Positions 1 through 8,777 of a stretch of DNA of 64,000 bases are shown piece after piece. Location of the stretch: the NCBI RefSeq assembly GCF_000184945.1, contig NZ_GL586311.1, forward strand, positions 856,087-920,086. The letters are read 5' to 3'. The position numbers and the translations under genes are program-made. Each line of letters starts with the position of its first letter. The stretch's first letter is position 1. The notes below the pieces were generated by a model. That model was not told where the DNA came from. It saw nothing but the letters and a program-made list of their open reading frames with translations, and searched no databases. The DNA is from Segatella buccae ATCC 33574 (lineage in GTDB: Bacteria > Bacteroidota > Bacteroidia > Bacteroidales > Bacteroidaceae).

Positions 1-2
1 CC

Positions 3-419
3 TTTCTCGTCAATTACAATCGTTATCTGAAGACGGAGCTGGCAGGGATGCTACAGAAAAACACGGAGGAGCAGGAAGACATCATTGTGACGATACACGA
101 CACGGCAGCGAGAGGCTCCGACCTCCGGATAGGGCTCAATGAATTTCTCTATGCCGAGTCGCAGAAAAATGATGTGACCATTTACTATAAGCAAGGCAGA
201 GAATTGCTTCATAGGACGATGAGACTGACGATGGCAGCCCTATTGTCAGATTTGGACTATCACAACATCTTCCAATGCCACCGCTCGTTTGTCGTTAACA
301 TCAATAACATTTCCGATGCCAAGGGTAATTCGAATGGTTATCAACTGAAATTGTCCGACTGTCCGGCGGCAGTTCCAGTCTCCCGTACTTATGTCCCTAA
401 GTTGAAATCGTATTTATAG
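3..419 (+). CDS. LytTR-domain transcriptional regulator, 5' end cut off by the window
   Basis: The frame is open from base 3, so the N-terminus lies outside the window; 138 residues remain. The C-terminal ~100 residues match the LytTR DNA-binding fold: a strand with FLYAESQKNDVTIYY, the CHRSFVVNINNI segment typical of the family, and a final VSRTYVPKLKSYL. The first visible residues (FLVNYNRYLKTEL) look like a linker after a membrane part, as in Bacteroidetes LytTR proteins with N-terminal transmembrane helices, but that part is not visible. LytTR proteins bind pairs of direct repeats. Just downstream there are two 15-base repeats ahead of the next gene's promoter, which suggests, as inference, that this protein controls its neighbour. 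Confidence 0.85.
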   Translation, partial: FLVNYNRYLKTELAGMLQKNTEEQEDIIVTIHDTAARGSDLRIGLNEFLYAESQKNDVTIYYKQGRELLHRTMRLTMAALLSDLDYHNIFQCHRSFVVNINNISDAKGNSNGYQLKLSDCPAAVPVSRTYVPKLKSYL

Positions 420-431
420 GCATAGTCATCC

Positions 432-486
432 GTCACAAAACTTAGTCAAATGGCCATTGCGATAGCCGTCTGTCACTTTTCTTAGT
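432..486. promoter_or_regulatory. Pair of 15-base direct repeats, possible LytTR operator
   Basis: GTCAC-AAAA-CTTAGT (432-446) and GTCAC-TTTT-CTTAGT (472-486) are identical at 11 of 15 positions and start exactly 40 bases apart. They sit between a LytTR gene and the -33 box of the next gene. LytTR proteins recognise direct repeats, although usually more closely spaced; the operator role is inference. Confidence 0.4.
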
Positions 487-501
487 TGTATGGATTGAGT
501 A

Positions 502-533
502 TTTGGGTGGTTTGAATTTCCTTTTTATTTTTG
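502..533 (+). promoter_or_regulatory. Bacteroidetes-type promoter of the TIKI-like gene
   Basis: TTTG (502-505), 20-base spacer, TATTTTTG (526-533, matching TAnnTTTG). The box overlaps an upstream TTG codon at 531, so translation must begin later, at the ATG at 558. Confidence 0.65.
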
Positions 534-557
534 CATCAGAAATCAAAACATCTGAAT

Positions 558-1637
558 ATGGTAAAAATTATAAGAATCGCAGTTATCGTATTTATTATTC
601 TGGCTATGCTCCCACTGCTTTACATCTGGGGTGTCTGGCTCTACTATTCGGGCAGTAAGTCGACTGAAAAAATCGAATATCTACGGAGAAACAGCACTGC
701 CCTTAATGGCAGACTGGAGATTCCGCAGAATTTTATCGAGGCTCCCGATACATCGAAAACAACAATCTATATGTTTGGAGAGATTCACGGATATGCCAAG
801 ACCGAAGATTTTGCCATATCCATGTTGGAGTATCTGAATCGCAACTATGGCGTGAGAGACTATTTCACCGAGATATATACAGAAGAAGCCGAACTGCTTA
901 ATCGCTTCCTCGACGCTCCCAGTCAGAATAGGGGCTTGTTGGGGAAACTTTTGCAATATGAAAAAGAAAATATTCCGCAGCACCATACCGAAGATTTCAT
1001 CCGTAAGTGGGAACGGCTGTATAACTTCAATAGCAGTCTCGATTCAGCCCACCGAATTATCGTACATTCCCTCCTTGGCAGACAGAAAGACTATAAAGGA
1101 ATGCGCGACTCTGCAATGTTGGCCAACTTCATGGCTTGTATGAAAGGCATAAAAGGTAGGGTGGTTTACTGTTCCACAGGGGTGGGGCATATCTACCGTT
1201 CCCCTTATGTGGTCAAGGGGCATCATGTTGCGTCTTTGGGCACTTGTCTGGAGCGGAAGCCCTCCAACAAGGTGGTCAGCATAGCCCACATCACGCTCGA
1301 CAGCGAGTGTTATCTCCCGAAAGAGTCTCCCTTTCCTACTCCGAGAGACGAAAAAACAAAACTGGCCAATGCCGACGGGCCATTGTTATATTTCACGAAT
1401 GTGGAAAACTTGAGAGAGGCATCGCCCGAGAGGGGCGTCTGCTTATACCGGCTGAACGTAAAAGGCTCTCCCTACAAAGATGGCGATGATTTTGTGGGAT
1501 ATAAGTCACCTGTAGCATTTATGGTGGGAGAGATGACTGCGGAAAAGGGAAAGTCGACTATCGATTATTTTCAGTATTTGTTGCTGACCAGAGGCTATGA
1601 CGCGCCCACGATACTGAAGTGGGAACCATGTTTTTGA
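558..1637 (+). CDS. Membrane-anchored TIKI/TraB/ChaN-like protein
   Basis: 359 residues. The ATG at 558 is chosen because an in-frame TTG at 531 lies inside the -7 promoter box. Residues 1-30 hold one hydrophobic helix (IIRIAVIVFIILAMLPLLYI), so the protein is probably anchored with its main domain outside the cytoplasm. Two motifs suggest the TIKI superfamily (TraB, EreA, ChaN): GEIHG at about residue 75 and GVGHI at about residue 217, with acidic residues (FTEIYTEEAE) between. Members are metal-dependent hydrolases or haem-binding proteins; the substrate cannot be told. It follows a LytTR regulator gene and has its own promoter. The alternative is an unrelated protein with chance motifs. 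Confidence 0.55.
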   Translation: MVKIIRIAVIVFIILAMLPLLYIWGVWLYYSGSKSTEKIEYLRRNSTALNGRLEIPQNFIEAPDTSKTTIYMFGEIHGYAKTEDFAISMLEYLNRNYGVRDYFTEIYTEEAELLNRFLDAPSQNRGLLGKLLQYEKENIPQHHTEDFIRKWERLYNFNSSLDSAHRIIVHSLLGRQKDYKGMRDSAMLANFMACMKGIKGRVVYCSTGVGHIYRSPYVVKGHHVASLGTCLERKPSNKVVSIAHITLDSECYLPKESPFPTPRDEKTKLANADGPLLYFTNVENLREASPERGVCLYRLNVKGSPYKDGDDFVGYKSPVAFMVGEMTAEKGKSTIDYFQYLLLTRGYDAPTILKWEPCF

Positions 1638-2187
1638 CACATAGAATTCGAGTGGCGAATAGATGTGGGCGCAGTTGCTTCTTTCTTTGTATGCGTTTTT
1701 TCCTTACTTTATTGAACGCTCTTTTTGATTTTTCGATTGTTAAAAAATACTGCATGTTTTAGGCCTCCATTTTGGCGATATTTCCGGTCGGAAGCTCTCT
1801 CGGCTTGAAATACGGAAAAAATGAGGGACTTGTAATGCGTTGACAGTTAAATACTTCTGATTTATTGACAAGCTAAAAGGGGCAAAAAGGGCTCTGAAAG
1901 AGGCCGGATGAGGGCGTAGGAGAGGCTCTTTTGGACGCTCGCGGAGGCCGAATGGCTCGCTCACTGTGGCCCTTTCGCATGGTCAAAGGGGCGTGGTGGG
2001 CGGATAAGAAGGATTTCGGAGTGTGCGGGAGGGGCTTTTCCGTGCTGGTTGGCGTGTTTTGAAGATAGTGATTTTGTAAAGGTTTTATGGGGCTTATGGC
2101 TGGGGTGCATCAGCTTTTTAGGGGATAGTTTTGCCCGTCTCGGCTAAAAACGTTATCTTTGCATGCTAAACTAAATTTAAAAAACAG
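1638..2187. repeat. Intergenic region with a degenerate copy of the 430-bp repeat
   Basis: No convincing gene. From about 1750 to 2060 the order of short matches (GGCGATATTT, GTTGACAGTTA, CTCTGAAAGAGGCC, CTGTGGCCCTTT) follows the inverted-orientation copy at 56.3 kb, with many differences, so it reads as an old, decayed copy of the repeat family at 14.5, 25.2 and 56.3 kb. The last 60 bases hold the mutS promoter. Confidence 0.5.
2130..2161 (+). promoter_or_regulatory. mutS promoter
   Basis: TTTG (2130-2133), 20-base spacer, TATCTTTG (2154-2161); the ATG follows 26 bases later behind an A-rich leader without a Shine-Dalgarno sequence, which is usual in Bacteroidetes. Confidence 0.75.
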
Positions 2188-4857
2188 ATGGCTGTAAACG
2201 AAAAAGGACTTACTCCGATGATGCGCCAGTTTTTCGACATGAAGTCGAAGCACCCCGAGGCGCTGTTGCTGTTTCGCTGTGGCGACTTCTACGAGACCTA
2301 CTGCGAGGATGCCGTGGAGGCGGCACGCGTGCTGGGCATCACACTCACGCGCCGCAACAACGGAGGGTCTACAGCCGTGACCGAGATGGCGGGATTTCCC
2401 CATCATGCCCTCGACACCTACCTGCCCAAGCTCATCAGAGCGGGGAAGCGTGTGGCCATCTGCGACCAGCTTGAAGACCCGAAGAAGAAGCGGGAGCAAA
2501 TCAAGGGCAAGAAGGGCCTTTCGGAGATGGACAAGATGGTGAAGCGGGGCATCACCGAACTGGTGACGCCGGGCGTGGCCATGGGCGACAATGTGCTCAA
2601 CTACAAGGAGAACAACTTCTTGGCGGCTGTACATTTCGGCAAGGGGGCCTGCGGCGTGAGCTTTCTGGACATCTCCACGGGCGAGTTTCTCACCGGGGAG
2701 GGCACCTACGACTATGTGGAGAAACTGCTGGGCAACTTCCAACCCAAGGAGGTGCTCTACGACCGGGCCCGCAAGCAGGACTTCGAGCGTTATTTCGGTA
2801 CGCGTTTCTGCACCTTTGAGCTCGACGACTGGGTGTTCACTGACCAGAGTGCGCGGCAGAAACTCTTGAAGCATTTCGGCACGAAGTCGCTCAAGGGATT
2901 CGGTGTAGACCACCTGAAAAACGGCGTCATAGCCTCGGGAGCCATCATGCAGTATCTGGAACTCACCCAGCACACGCACATCGGCCATATCACGGCCCTT
3001 GCCCGCATAGAGGAAGACAAGTTTGTGAGGCTCGACAAGTTCACCGCCCGGTCGCTCGAACTCCTCCAACCCATGCAGGAAGACGGCCTGTCGCTGCTCG
3101 ATGTCATCGACCGCACGGTCACGCCGATGGGCAGCCGGCTGCTGCGCCGCTGGATGGTGTTTCCGCTGAAAGACGTGCGCCCCATCAACGAGCGGCTCGA
3201 CATTGTGGACTATTTCTTCAAGAAGCCCGACTTCCGTGCGTGTGTGGACGAGGAGTTCCACCGCATGGGTGACCTCGAGCGCATCATCTCCAAGGTGGCC
3301 GTGGGCAGGGTGAGTCCGCGCGAGGTGGTGCAGCTGAAGAACGCCCTCACAGCCATACGCCCCGTGAAGATGGCCTGTCTCTCGGCCGGCAACGAGGCCT
3401 TGAAGCGGGTGGGGGAGCAGCTGAGCCTCTGCGAGTCGTTGCGCGACCGCATTGACAAGGAGATACAGCCCGATCCGCCGCAGTTGCTGAACAAGGGAGA
3501 TGTCATTGCCGACAACTACAGCCCCGAACTCGACGAGCTGCGCTCCATCAGCCGCCACGGAAAGGACTATCTGCTTGAGATACAGCAGCGCGAAATCGAG
3601 AAGACGGGCATCACGAGCTTGAAGGTGGGGTTCAACAACGTGTTCGGCTATTATCTTGAAGTGCGCAACACGTTCAAGGACAAAGTGCCCGAGGAGTGGG
3701 TGCGCAAGCAGACGCTGGCGCAGGCTGAGCGTTACATCACACAGGAACTGAAAGAATATGAGGAGAAGATACTCGGGGCCGACGAGAAAATCATCATGCT
3801 CGAGACCAAGCTTTTCAACGAACTCATACTGGCCATGCAGGAATTCATTCCGCAAATACAGATCGACGCCAACCTCGTGGCCCATCTCGACTGCCTGCTG
3901 TCGTTTGCCAAGACTTCGGAGGAGCACCGCTACGTGCGGCCCACGATTGACGAGAGCGAGGTGCTCGACATCAAGCAGGGGAGGCATGCCGTGATCGAGA
4001 CGCAGTTGCCGATAGGCGAGCAATACGTGCCCAACGACGTGTATCTCGACACGGTGAAGCAGCAGGTGATGATGATCACGGGCCCCAACATGGCCGGTAA
4101 GTCGGCCCTGCTGCGGCAGACGGCCTTGATCGTGCTGCTCGCTCAAGTGGGCTGTTTCGTGCCGGCGGAGAGCGCCCGGATAGGTCTGGTGGACAAGATC
4201 TTCACCCGCGTGGGCGCATCGGACAACATCTCGCTCGGCGAGTCCACGTTCATGGTGGAGATGACGGAGGCTTCCAACATCCTCAACAACGTGTCGGGGC
4301 GGTCGTTGGTGCTCTTCGACGAACTGGGCCGGGGCACAAGCACCTACGACGGCATATCCATTGCGTGGGCCATTGTGGAGTATCTGCATGAGCATCCGAA
4401 GGCACGGGCACGCACGCTTTTCGCCACCCACTATCACGAGCTCAACGAGATGGAGAAGAACTTTCCGCGCATCAAGAACTACAACGTGAGTGTGAAAGAG
4501 CTCAACGGCAAGGTCATCTTCCTGCGCAAACTCGAACGGGGCGGTTCCGAACACTCGTTCGGTATCCACGTGGCCGAGATTGCGGGCATGCCCCGCAGCA
4601 TTGTCAAGCGGGCCAATGTCATCCTGAAACAGCTCGAAGCCGACAACTCGGGCGTGGGAGCGGCCGGAAAGGCGCGCGTGAAGCATCTCGACGAGAGTCG
4701 TGAGGGAATGCAGCTATCGTTCTTCCAGCTCGATGACCCGGTGCTCGAACAGATTCGTGACGAGATACTGGGGCTCGACATCAACAACCTCACACCTATG
4801 GAGGCACTGAACAAGCTGAATGATATCAAGAAGATTGTAGGAGGAGGAAAGGAGTAA
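2188..4857 (+). CDS. mutS: DNA mismatch repair protein MutS
   Basis: 889 residues, a normal MutS length. It recognises mismatches and small loops and, with ATP, recruits MutL. The N-terminal mismatch-binding domain has the Phe-x-Glu motif in [11 protein letters not shown] (about residue 30). The C-terminal ATPase has Walker A GPNMAGKS (from about residue 632), the [13 protein letters not shown]alker B/signature region and an ATHYHEL switch. The C-terminal tail ends with a short helical segment ([15 protein letters not shown]), as in full-length MutS. Cytoplasmic, single gene with its own promoter. It converges on the arabinofuranosidase gene across a long perfect inverted repeat. Confidence 0.97.
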   Translation: MAVNEKGLTPMMRQFFDMKSKHPEALLLFRCGDFYETYCEDAVEAARVLGITLTRRNNGGSTAVTEMAGFPHHALDTYLPKLIRAGKRVAICDQLEDPKKKREQIKGKKGLSEMDKMVKRGITELVTPGVAMGDNVLNYKENNFLAAVHFGKGACGVSFLDISTGEFLTGEGTYDYVEKLLGNFQPKEVLYDRARKQDFERYFGTRFCTFELDDWVFTDQSARQKLLKHFGTKSLKGFGVDHLKNGVIASGAIMQYLELTQHTHIGHITALARIEEDKFVRLDKFTARSLELLQPMQEDGLSLLDVIDRTVTPMGSRLLRRWMVFPLKDVRPINERLDIVDYFFKKPDFRACVDEEFHRMGDLERIISKVAVGRVSPREVVQLKNALTAIRPVKMACLSAGNEALKRVGEQLSLCESLRDRIDKEIQPDPPQLLNKGDVIADNYSPELDELRSISRHGKDYLLEIQQREIEKTGITSLKVGFNNVFGYYLEVRNTFKDKVPEEWVRKQTLAQAERYITQELKEYEEKILGADEKIIMLETKLFNELILAMQEFIPQIQIDANLVAHLDCLLSFAKTSEEHRYVRPTIDESEVLDIKQGRHAVIETQLPIGEQYVPNDVYLDTVKQQVMMITGPNMAGKSALLRQTALIVLLAQVGCFVPAESARIGLVDKIFTRVGASDNISLGESTFMVEMTEASNILNNVSGRSLVLFDELGRGTSTYDGISIAWAIVEYLHEHPKARARTLFATHYHELNEMEKNFPRIKNYNVSVKELNGKVIFLRKLERGGSEHSFGIHVAEIAGMPRSIVKRANVILKQLEADNSGVGAAGKARVKHLDESREGMQLSFFQLDDPVLEQIRDEILGLDINNLTPMEALNKLNDIKKIVGGGKE

Positions 4858-4868
4858 GGAAGTAATTT

Positions 4869-5039
4869 AGGAGTTAAGGGAGATAGGGAGAGGAGTTAAG
4901 GGAGTTAAGGAGTGAAAGGGAGTTAAGACAACGGCTTTACATCTTGATATTGTCGATGGATCAAGCAACAAAGCTATTGTCTTAACTCCCTTTCACTCCT
5001 TAACTCCCTTAACTCCTCTCCCTATCTCCCTTAACTCCT
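4869..5039. repeat. 63-base perfect inverted repeat (GGAGTTAAGG family) between convergent genes
   Basis: Arms 4869-4931 and 4977-5039 are exact reverse complements over 63 bases around a 45-base loop. They are built from variants of GGAGTTAAGGGAG. The hairpin lies between convergent mutS and the GH51 gene and could stop transcription from both sides. Related sequence recurs at 8.6-8.8, 10.35-10.41, 31.7, 57.87-57.91 and 61.12-61.21 kb. Confidence 0.85.
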
Positions 5040-5046
5040 TAAAAAA

Positions 5047-7590
5047 TCATATCTCAATGTTCCTTACGGAATACGGAGGCAGTGAAATATGGTTGTCTTT
5101 GGTGACGGAAGAAGTGACGGTTTCCGTCTTTTTATCAGCCGGTAGGCCGCTGAAACCGGTTATCCGTGAGCCTGTGGGGATGGAGAGTCCGCCTACCTCG
5201 AAGTCCACTTCCACAGGTAAGGCGTTGACGAGACGCAGGTAGGTCTTGCCCGTCTTGCTGTCGGAGACCACGCTCGAGGCCAGTCTGTTGGCCGGAACAT
5301 CGGGTGCTGTGATCGTGGATGCCGTGTAGTGGTCGCCGCTGTAGGCCGAGAAAAGGCGTTGCGTCTCATAACTCGGCGTGGTGGTGACGGCAGTGTTGTC
5401 GAAATAGATCAGGTCGGGATTCCAGTTGTGGTGACCGTCTTTAGCCAAAAGCGGCGCATAGCTTGTCATGCTCACCACATCGGCGTTGCGCTCCACGTGG
5501 CAGAGAAAGAGTGCTTCGGCCAACGCCGACTCCAACGTACGTGTTCTCGAAGCGTATTCTCCGACATACACTTTCGGACCCTTGCGGTCGTAATGGTCGT
5601 AATAGTCCAAGTGGTTCATAAACCATCCTGTGCTCTCGTAGTAGTGTTCGTCCACCATGTCGATGATGTTGTGGTGCTCTTTGGCAAACTTCCAACCCTC
5701 TATGTAGTCGGCCGACGGATAGTGGAAAGGCCCTGCCGTGCCGCACACGATGATGTCGGGATACTTCTCCTTGATGGCCTTGCATATCATGAGACAACGC
5801 TCCTCAAAGGGCGTGGAGATGATGTCTTCGTTGCCCACACCGATGTATTTGAGGTGGAACGGAGCCGGATGCCCTGCGTCGGCCCTCATCTTCGCCCACT
5901 TGGAGGTTGCCGGATCTCCGTTGGCCCACTCTATCAGATTGAGAAACTCCTGACAATAGGCCGGCATGTCGGCCATGGGGATGCCCCCTTGCTGTCCGCC
6001 GTAGCCACAGGCGTTGTTGGAAGAGTTCTGGCAGGGAACGCCAGCGGCAAGCACCGGCAGGGGCTCTGCGCCGATGTCTTCGCAGAATTGGAAATACTCG
6101 TAGAAGCCCAGTCCGCGTGTTTGGTGATAGTTCCAGATGTTTCTGTCCGGCACGCGGTCTTCCGGTCGGCCTATGGTGTGGTGCCAATGGTAGATGTTGT
6201 CGAGTCCGTCTCCGTGGCTCATGCAGCCGCCCGGAAACCGCACAAACTTAGGTTTCAGGGCGGCAATCGTCTCGGCGAGGTCTTTGCGGAGCCCGTGGCC
6301 CTTGTAGGTGTCCTGCGGAAAGAGCGACACCATGTCTATCGCCGCTTCGCCTTCCCCTTTGGGAACGATCACAAGCCGGGCGTTGTGCAGGCTCTCTGTC
6401 GGAGCGTTCTTGTCCGCTTTCACGCTGAGCAAGGCTCTGTATTGTGTCCATCCTTCGCCTTGCAGCTTGAATTTTGCCTTGGCCAGTTCGCGCCCGTCGT
6501 CGCCCACCAGTGCCACCTGCAACTGCTTCTTGTCTGTTCCCAAGTTGCGTGCATAGAAAGAGAAGGCATACTGTTGGCTGCTCTTCACGGCTATGCCGTC
6601 CCAACCTTCGTTCTGCAAGGTGTCGGTCGCCAGCACTGCATAGTGGGGATTGTTCTTGCTCAGGGGATTGTCCGTGGCAATTTTGATGGGCTTCGGCGAA
6701 TGCCAGGCAGTGGAGGGCGACCATCCTTTATGGTCGCGCTCATTGTATTCGAAGTCGCGGTTTTGGATGAGTTCGGCATACAGACCTCCGTCGGCGGCAT
6801 AGCTTATATCCTCGAAGAACACCCCGACGAGCTTGTCACTGATGGCTTTCGTCTGTGCTTTGTCCACCGTCACCCGCGCCTTGAGGCCCGTAAGCGTCTT
6901 GAAACGCTCACTGTCTTGCGCCATACTCTCGCTGCTCATGATGCCGTCGGCACCCAGAGCGCGGAAATAGTCGTTTATATAAGAAAGGTGTAGTTTGGGA
7001 ATGTCGAAGAGATTGCCCTCATAGTGCTTTCCGCCTACGGTGGCCGTGTCGCGCGTCCACACCACGTCTTCTATGGTGCTGGGTTCCTCATCCTCCTTGA
7101 AAGTGCGGAAGTCGTTGGATGCATGGACATAGCGGTTGCCCTTGTCGGAGTGGAAATAGATGTCGAAAGTCCCGTCTTCCATCTGAAACATGATGGGTTT
7201 CCGGCATCCCTGCACCGACATTTGCGGGTAGTCCTGGGGCCTCCAAGTAATCAGATCCTCGCTGTAGGCTGCGGCGATGCAGGGCGCATAGTCATTCACC
7301 GACCACACGGCGCGCCACGTTCCGTCGGAGGCGTGGAGCACGAACGGGTGGTACATCCTTTTCTCAGAGCCCCACCGGCCGTAGTCTGACGAGCACAGCT
7401 GGCCCACATCTTGCCACCGGTCGTTGTCGTCCAGATAGGCAAGATGGAGTCCGGCCCTGTCTCCGGGCGAATAGATGAATACCTGGCAGATGGTGTCTTT
7501 TCCCAAAACGGAGTATGCCGGCTTCACACTTTGGGCATTGCCGATGGCTGCCACGGCTGCGACAGCAAGGAAGGAAAGTAGTTTTTTCAT
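5047..7590 (-). CDS. Secreted alpha-L-arabinofuranosidase, GH51, with N-terminal propeller-like region
   Basis: 847 residues from the ATG at 7590; an upstream TTG at 7611 would add residues ahead of a clean signal peptide (MKKLLSFLAVAAVAAIGNA). Residues ~25-210 contain blade-like repeats (YHPFVLHASDGTWRAVW, KPIMFQMEDGTFDIYFHS) resembling part of a five-bladed GH43-type propeller. The rest is GH51: RFPGGCMSHGD near the barrel start, the acid/base Glu in VGNED (about 588) and the nucleophile Glu in YVGEYAS (about 678), then a C-terminal beta-sandwich. It would remove terminal arabinofuranosyl groups from plant polysaccharides in the periplasm. No SusC/D pair is adjacent. Confidence 0.92.
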   Translation of the reverse strand: MKKLLSFLAVAAVAAIGNAQSVKPAYSVLGKDTICQVFIYSPGDRAGLHLAYLDDNDRWQDVGQLCSSDYGRWGSEKRMYHPFVLHASDGTWRAVWSVNDYAPCIAAAYSEDLITWRPQDYPQMSVQGCRKPIMFQMEDGTFDIYFHSDKGNRYVHASNDFRTFKEDEEPSTIEDVVWTRDTATVGGKHYEGNLFDIPKLHLSYINDYFRALGADGIMSSESMAQDSERFKTLTGLKARVTVDKAQTKAISDKLVGVFFEDISYAADGGLYAELIQNRDFEYNERDHKGWSPSTAWHSPKPIKIATDNPLSKNNPHYAVLATDTLQNEGWDGIAVKSSQQYAFSFYARNLGTDKKQLQVALVGDDGRELAKAKFKLQGEGWTQYRALLSVKADKNAPTESLHNARLVIVPKGEGEAAIDMVSLFPQDTYKGHGLRKDLAETIAALKPKFVRFPGGCMSHGDGLDNIYHWHHTIGRPEDRVPDRNIWNYHQTRGLGFYEYFQFCEDIGAEPLPVLAAGVPCQNSSNNACGYGGQQGGIPMADMPAYCQEFLNLIEWANGDPATSKWAKMRADAGHPAPFHLKYIGVGNEDIISTPFEERCLMICKAIKEKYPDIIVCGTAGPFHYPSADYIEGWKFAKEHHNIIDMVDEHYYESTGWFMNHLDYYDHYDRKGPKVYVGEYASRTRTLESALAEALFLCHVERNADVVSMTSYAPLLAKDGHHNWNPDLIYFDNTAVTTTPSYETQRLFSAYSGDHYTASTITAPDVPANRLASSVVSDSKTGKTYLRLVNALPVEVDFEVGGLSIPTGSRITGFSGLPADKKTETVTSSVTKDNHISLPPYSVRNIEI

Positions 7591-7657
7591 TTTTAGTTGA
7601 TGAGTAAACAAGTAGATGAGTTGACGGGTTATGGATTATTAGGGGATTCGAGTAGAT

Positions 7658-7776
7658 AAGTGGACAAGTAAACGAGTGGACAAGTAAACGAGTTGTTTGC
7701 CAAACAACTTACAAGCTTCACCTGTTTGAGAAGACAAATAACTTGTCTACTTGTCCACTCGTTTACTTGTCTACTT
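7658..7776. repeat. Imperfect 37-base inverted repeat overlapping the end of lgt
   Basis: Arms 7658-7694 and 7740-7776 match at 34 of 37 positions and are built from GTGGACAAGTAAACGA units. A 9-base palindrome (7691-7699/7701-7709) lies inside. The right arm runs over the lgt stop codon, so the last residues of Lgt (VNKVDK) are encoded by the repeat. Probable transcription terminator or spreading intergenic repeat. Confidence 0.7.
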
Positions 7777-8608
7777 TATTCACTCGCCTGCTTCTCCTCA
7801 TCGCCCAAAGGCCGATGGCGATGAATGGGATGCTCAATATCTGTCCCATGTCGATGGGCAGGCCGGCCTCGAAGGCCTCTTGTATTTCTTTGGTGTATTC
7901 TATCAAAAAGCGGAAAGTGAAGATGAGTGTGAGACAAAGACCGAAGTAGAGGCCGCTGCCCACGGTCTCGGGGCCTTTCTTCCGGTAGACCATATAGATG
8001 ATGAGGAAGAAACAGGCGTAGGCGATGGCCTCATAGAGCTGTCCCGGATGGCGTGGATATTGGTCTACGCGCTCAAAGATGAAAGCCCATGGCACGTCGG
8101 TCACCTTGCCGATGATTTCACTGTTCATCAGGTTTCCAAGTCTGATGAATGTAGCCGTGATGCCCGAACAGATGCCCATATTGTCGAGTACGACCCATCC
8201 GCCCACGCCTGTGTTGCGGCAATAGAGGTAGATGCCGATGAGCATACCGATCACGCCGCCGTGGGAGGCGAGCCCCTGATAGCCCACAAACTTCCAACTG
8301 CCGTCGGCCAAATGGCGCATGGGCACTATCATTTCCACAAAATGCTCGAACGAACTGAGGAAATATTCCGGTTCGTAGAACAGACAATGGCCGAGTCTTC
8401 CACCCAGCAGTACACCCACAAAGATGTAGATGAACAGCGGTTCAAACTTGGCATCGGCTATTTTCTGCTCCTTGTAGAGCCGCTTCATGAGCAGATAGCC
8501 CAAGGCGAGACCGATGAGCCAGCAAAGCGAATACCAGCGGATGGCCAGCGGACCGAGGTGGAAAGCTGTTTCGCTCGGGCCCCAAACGATGTATAAGAGG
8601 TGGTTCAT
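7763..8608 (-). CDS. lgt: Prolipoprotein diacylglyceryl transferase Lgt
   Basis: 281 residues, standard length, inner-membrane protein with about seven helices. It transfers diacylglycerol from phosphatidylglycerol to the lipobox cysteine, the first step of lipoprotein maturation. Visible family motifs are SHGGVIGM in the catalytic loop and RLGNLMNSEIIGK, which corresponds to the conserved RxGNxxN motif; the YPRHPGQLYEA segment is also typical. Start ATG at 8608 (MNHLLYIVWGPSE). It lies downstream of ychF in the same direction, separated by a GGAGTTAAGG-type repeat. The extreme C-terminus is formed by the 7.7-kb inverted repeat. Confidence 0.96.
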   Translation of the reverse strand: MNHLLYIVWGPSETAFHLGPLAIRWYSLCWLIGLALGYLLMKRLYKEQKIADAKFEPLFIYIFVGVLLGGRLGHCLFYEPEYFLSSFEHFVEMIVPMRHLADGSWKFVGYQGLASHGGVIGMLIGIYLYCRNTGVGGWVVLDNMGICSGITATFIRLGNLMNSEIIGKVTDVPWAFIFERVDQYPRHPGQLYEAIAYACFFLIIYMVYRKKGPETVGSGLYFGLCLTLIFTFRFLIEYTKEIQEAFEAGLPIDMGQILSIPFIAIGLWAMRRSRRVNKVDK

Positions 8609-8624
8609 GTTAGTTTGATTTTGT

Positions 8625-8776
8625 AGGAGTTAAGGGAGTTAAGGGGTGAAAGGGGGTCAAGACAACAGCTTTACTTCTAACAGTTTCATAAACTCAGGCA
8701 ATAAGACTATTCTTTTAACTCCTAACGAGCGAAGCGAGTGCTAACTCCTTTTAACTCCTCTAACTCCTGAAAAAAG
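8625..8776. repeat. Imperfect inverted repeat, GGAGTTAAGG family
   Basis: The left part (AGGAGTTAAGGGAGTTAAGG and following, from about 8627) and the right part (about 8713-8768, CTTTTAACTCC units) are complementary but interrupted, unlike the perfect copy at 4.9 kb. The repeat separates ychF from lgt, which run in the same direction, so it may attenuate read-through. Confidence 0.6.
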
Positions 8777-8777
8777 A

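Noticed and set aside
2110..4686. 858-codon open frame opposite mutS
   Set aside because: Antisense mirror of a conserved gene caused by its codon bias; the translation is His/Leu/Val-rich with no domain. The same holds for long frames opposite the GH51 gene, rnr, cysS and the LTA-synthase-like gene.
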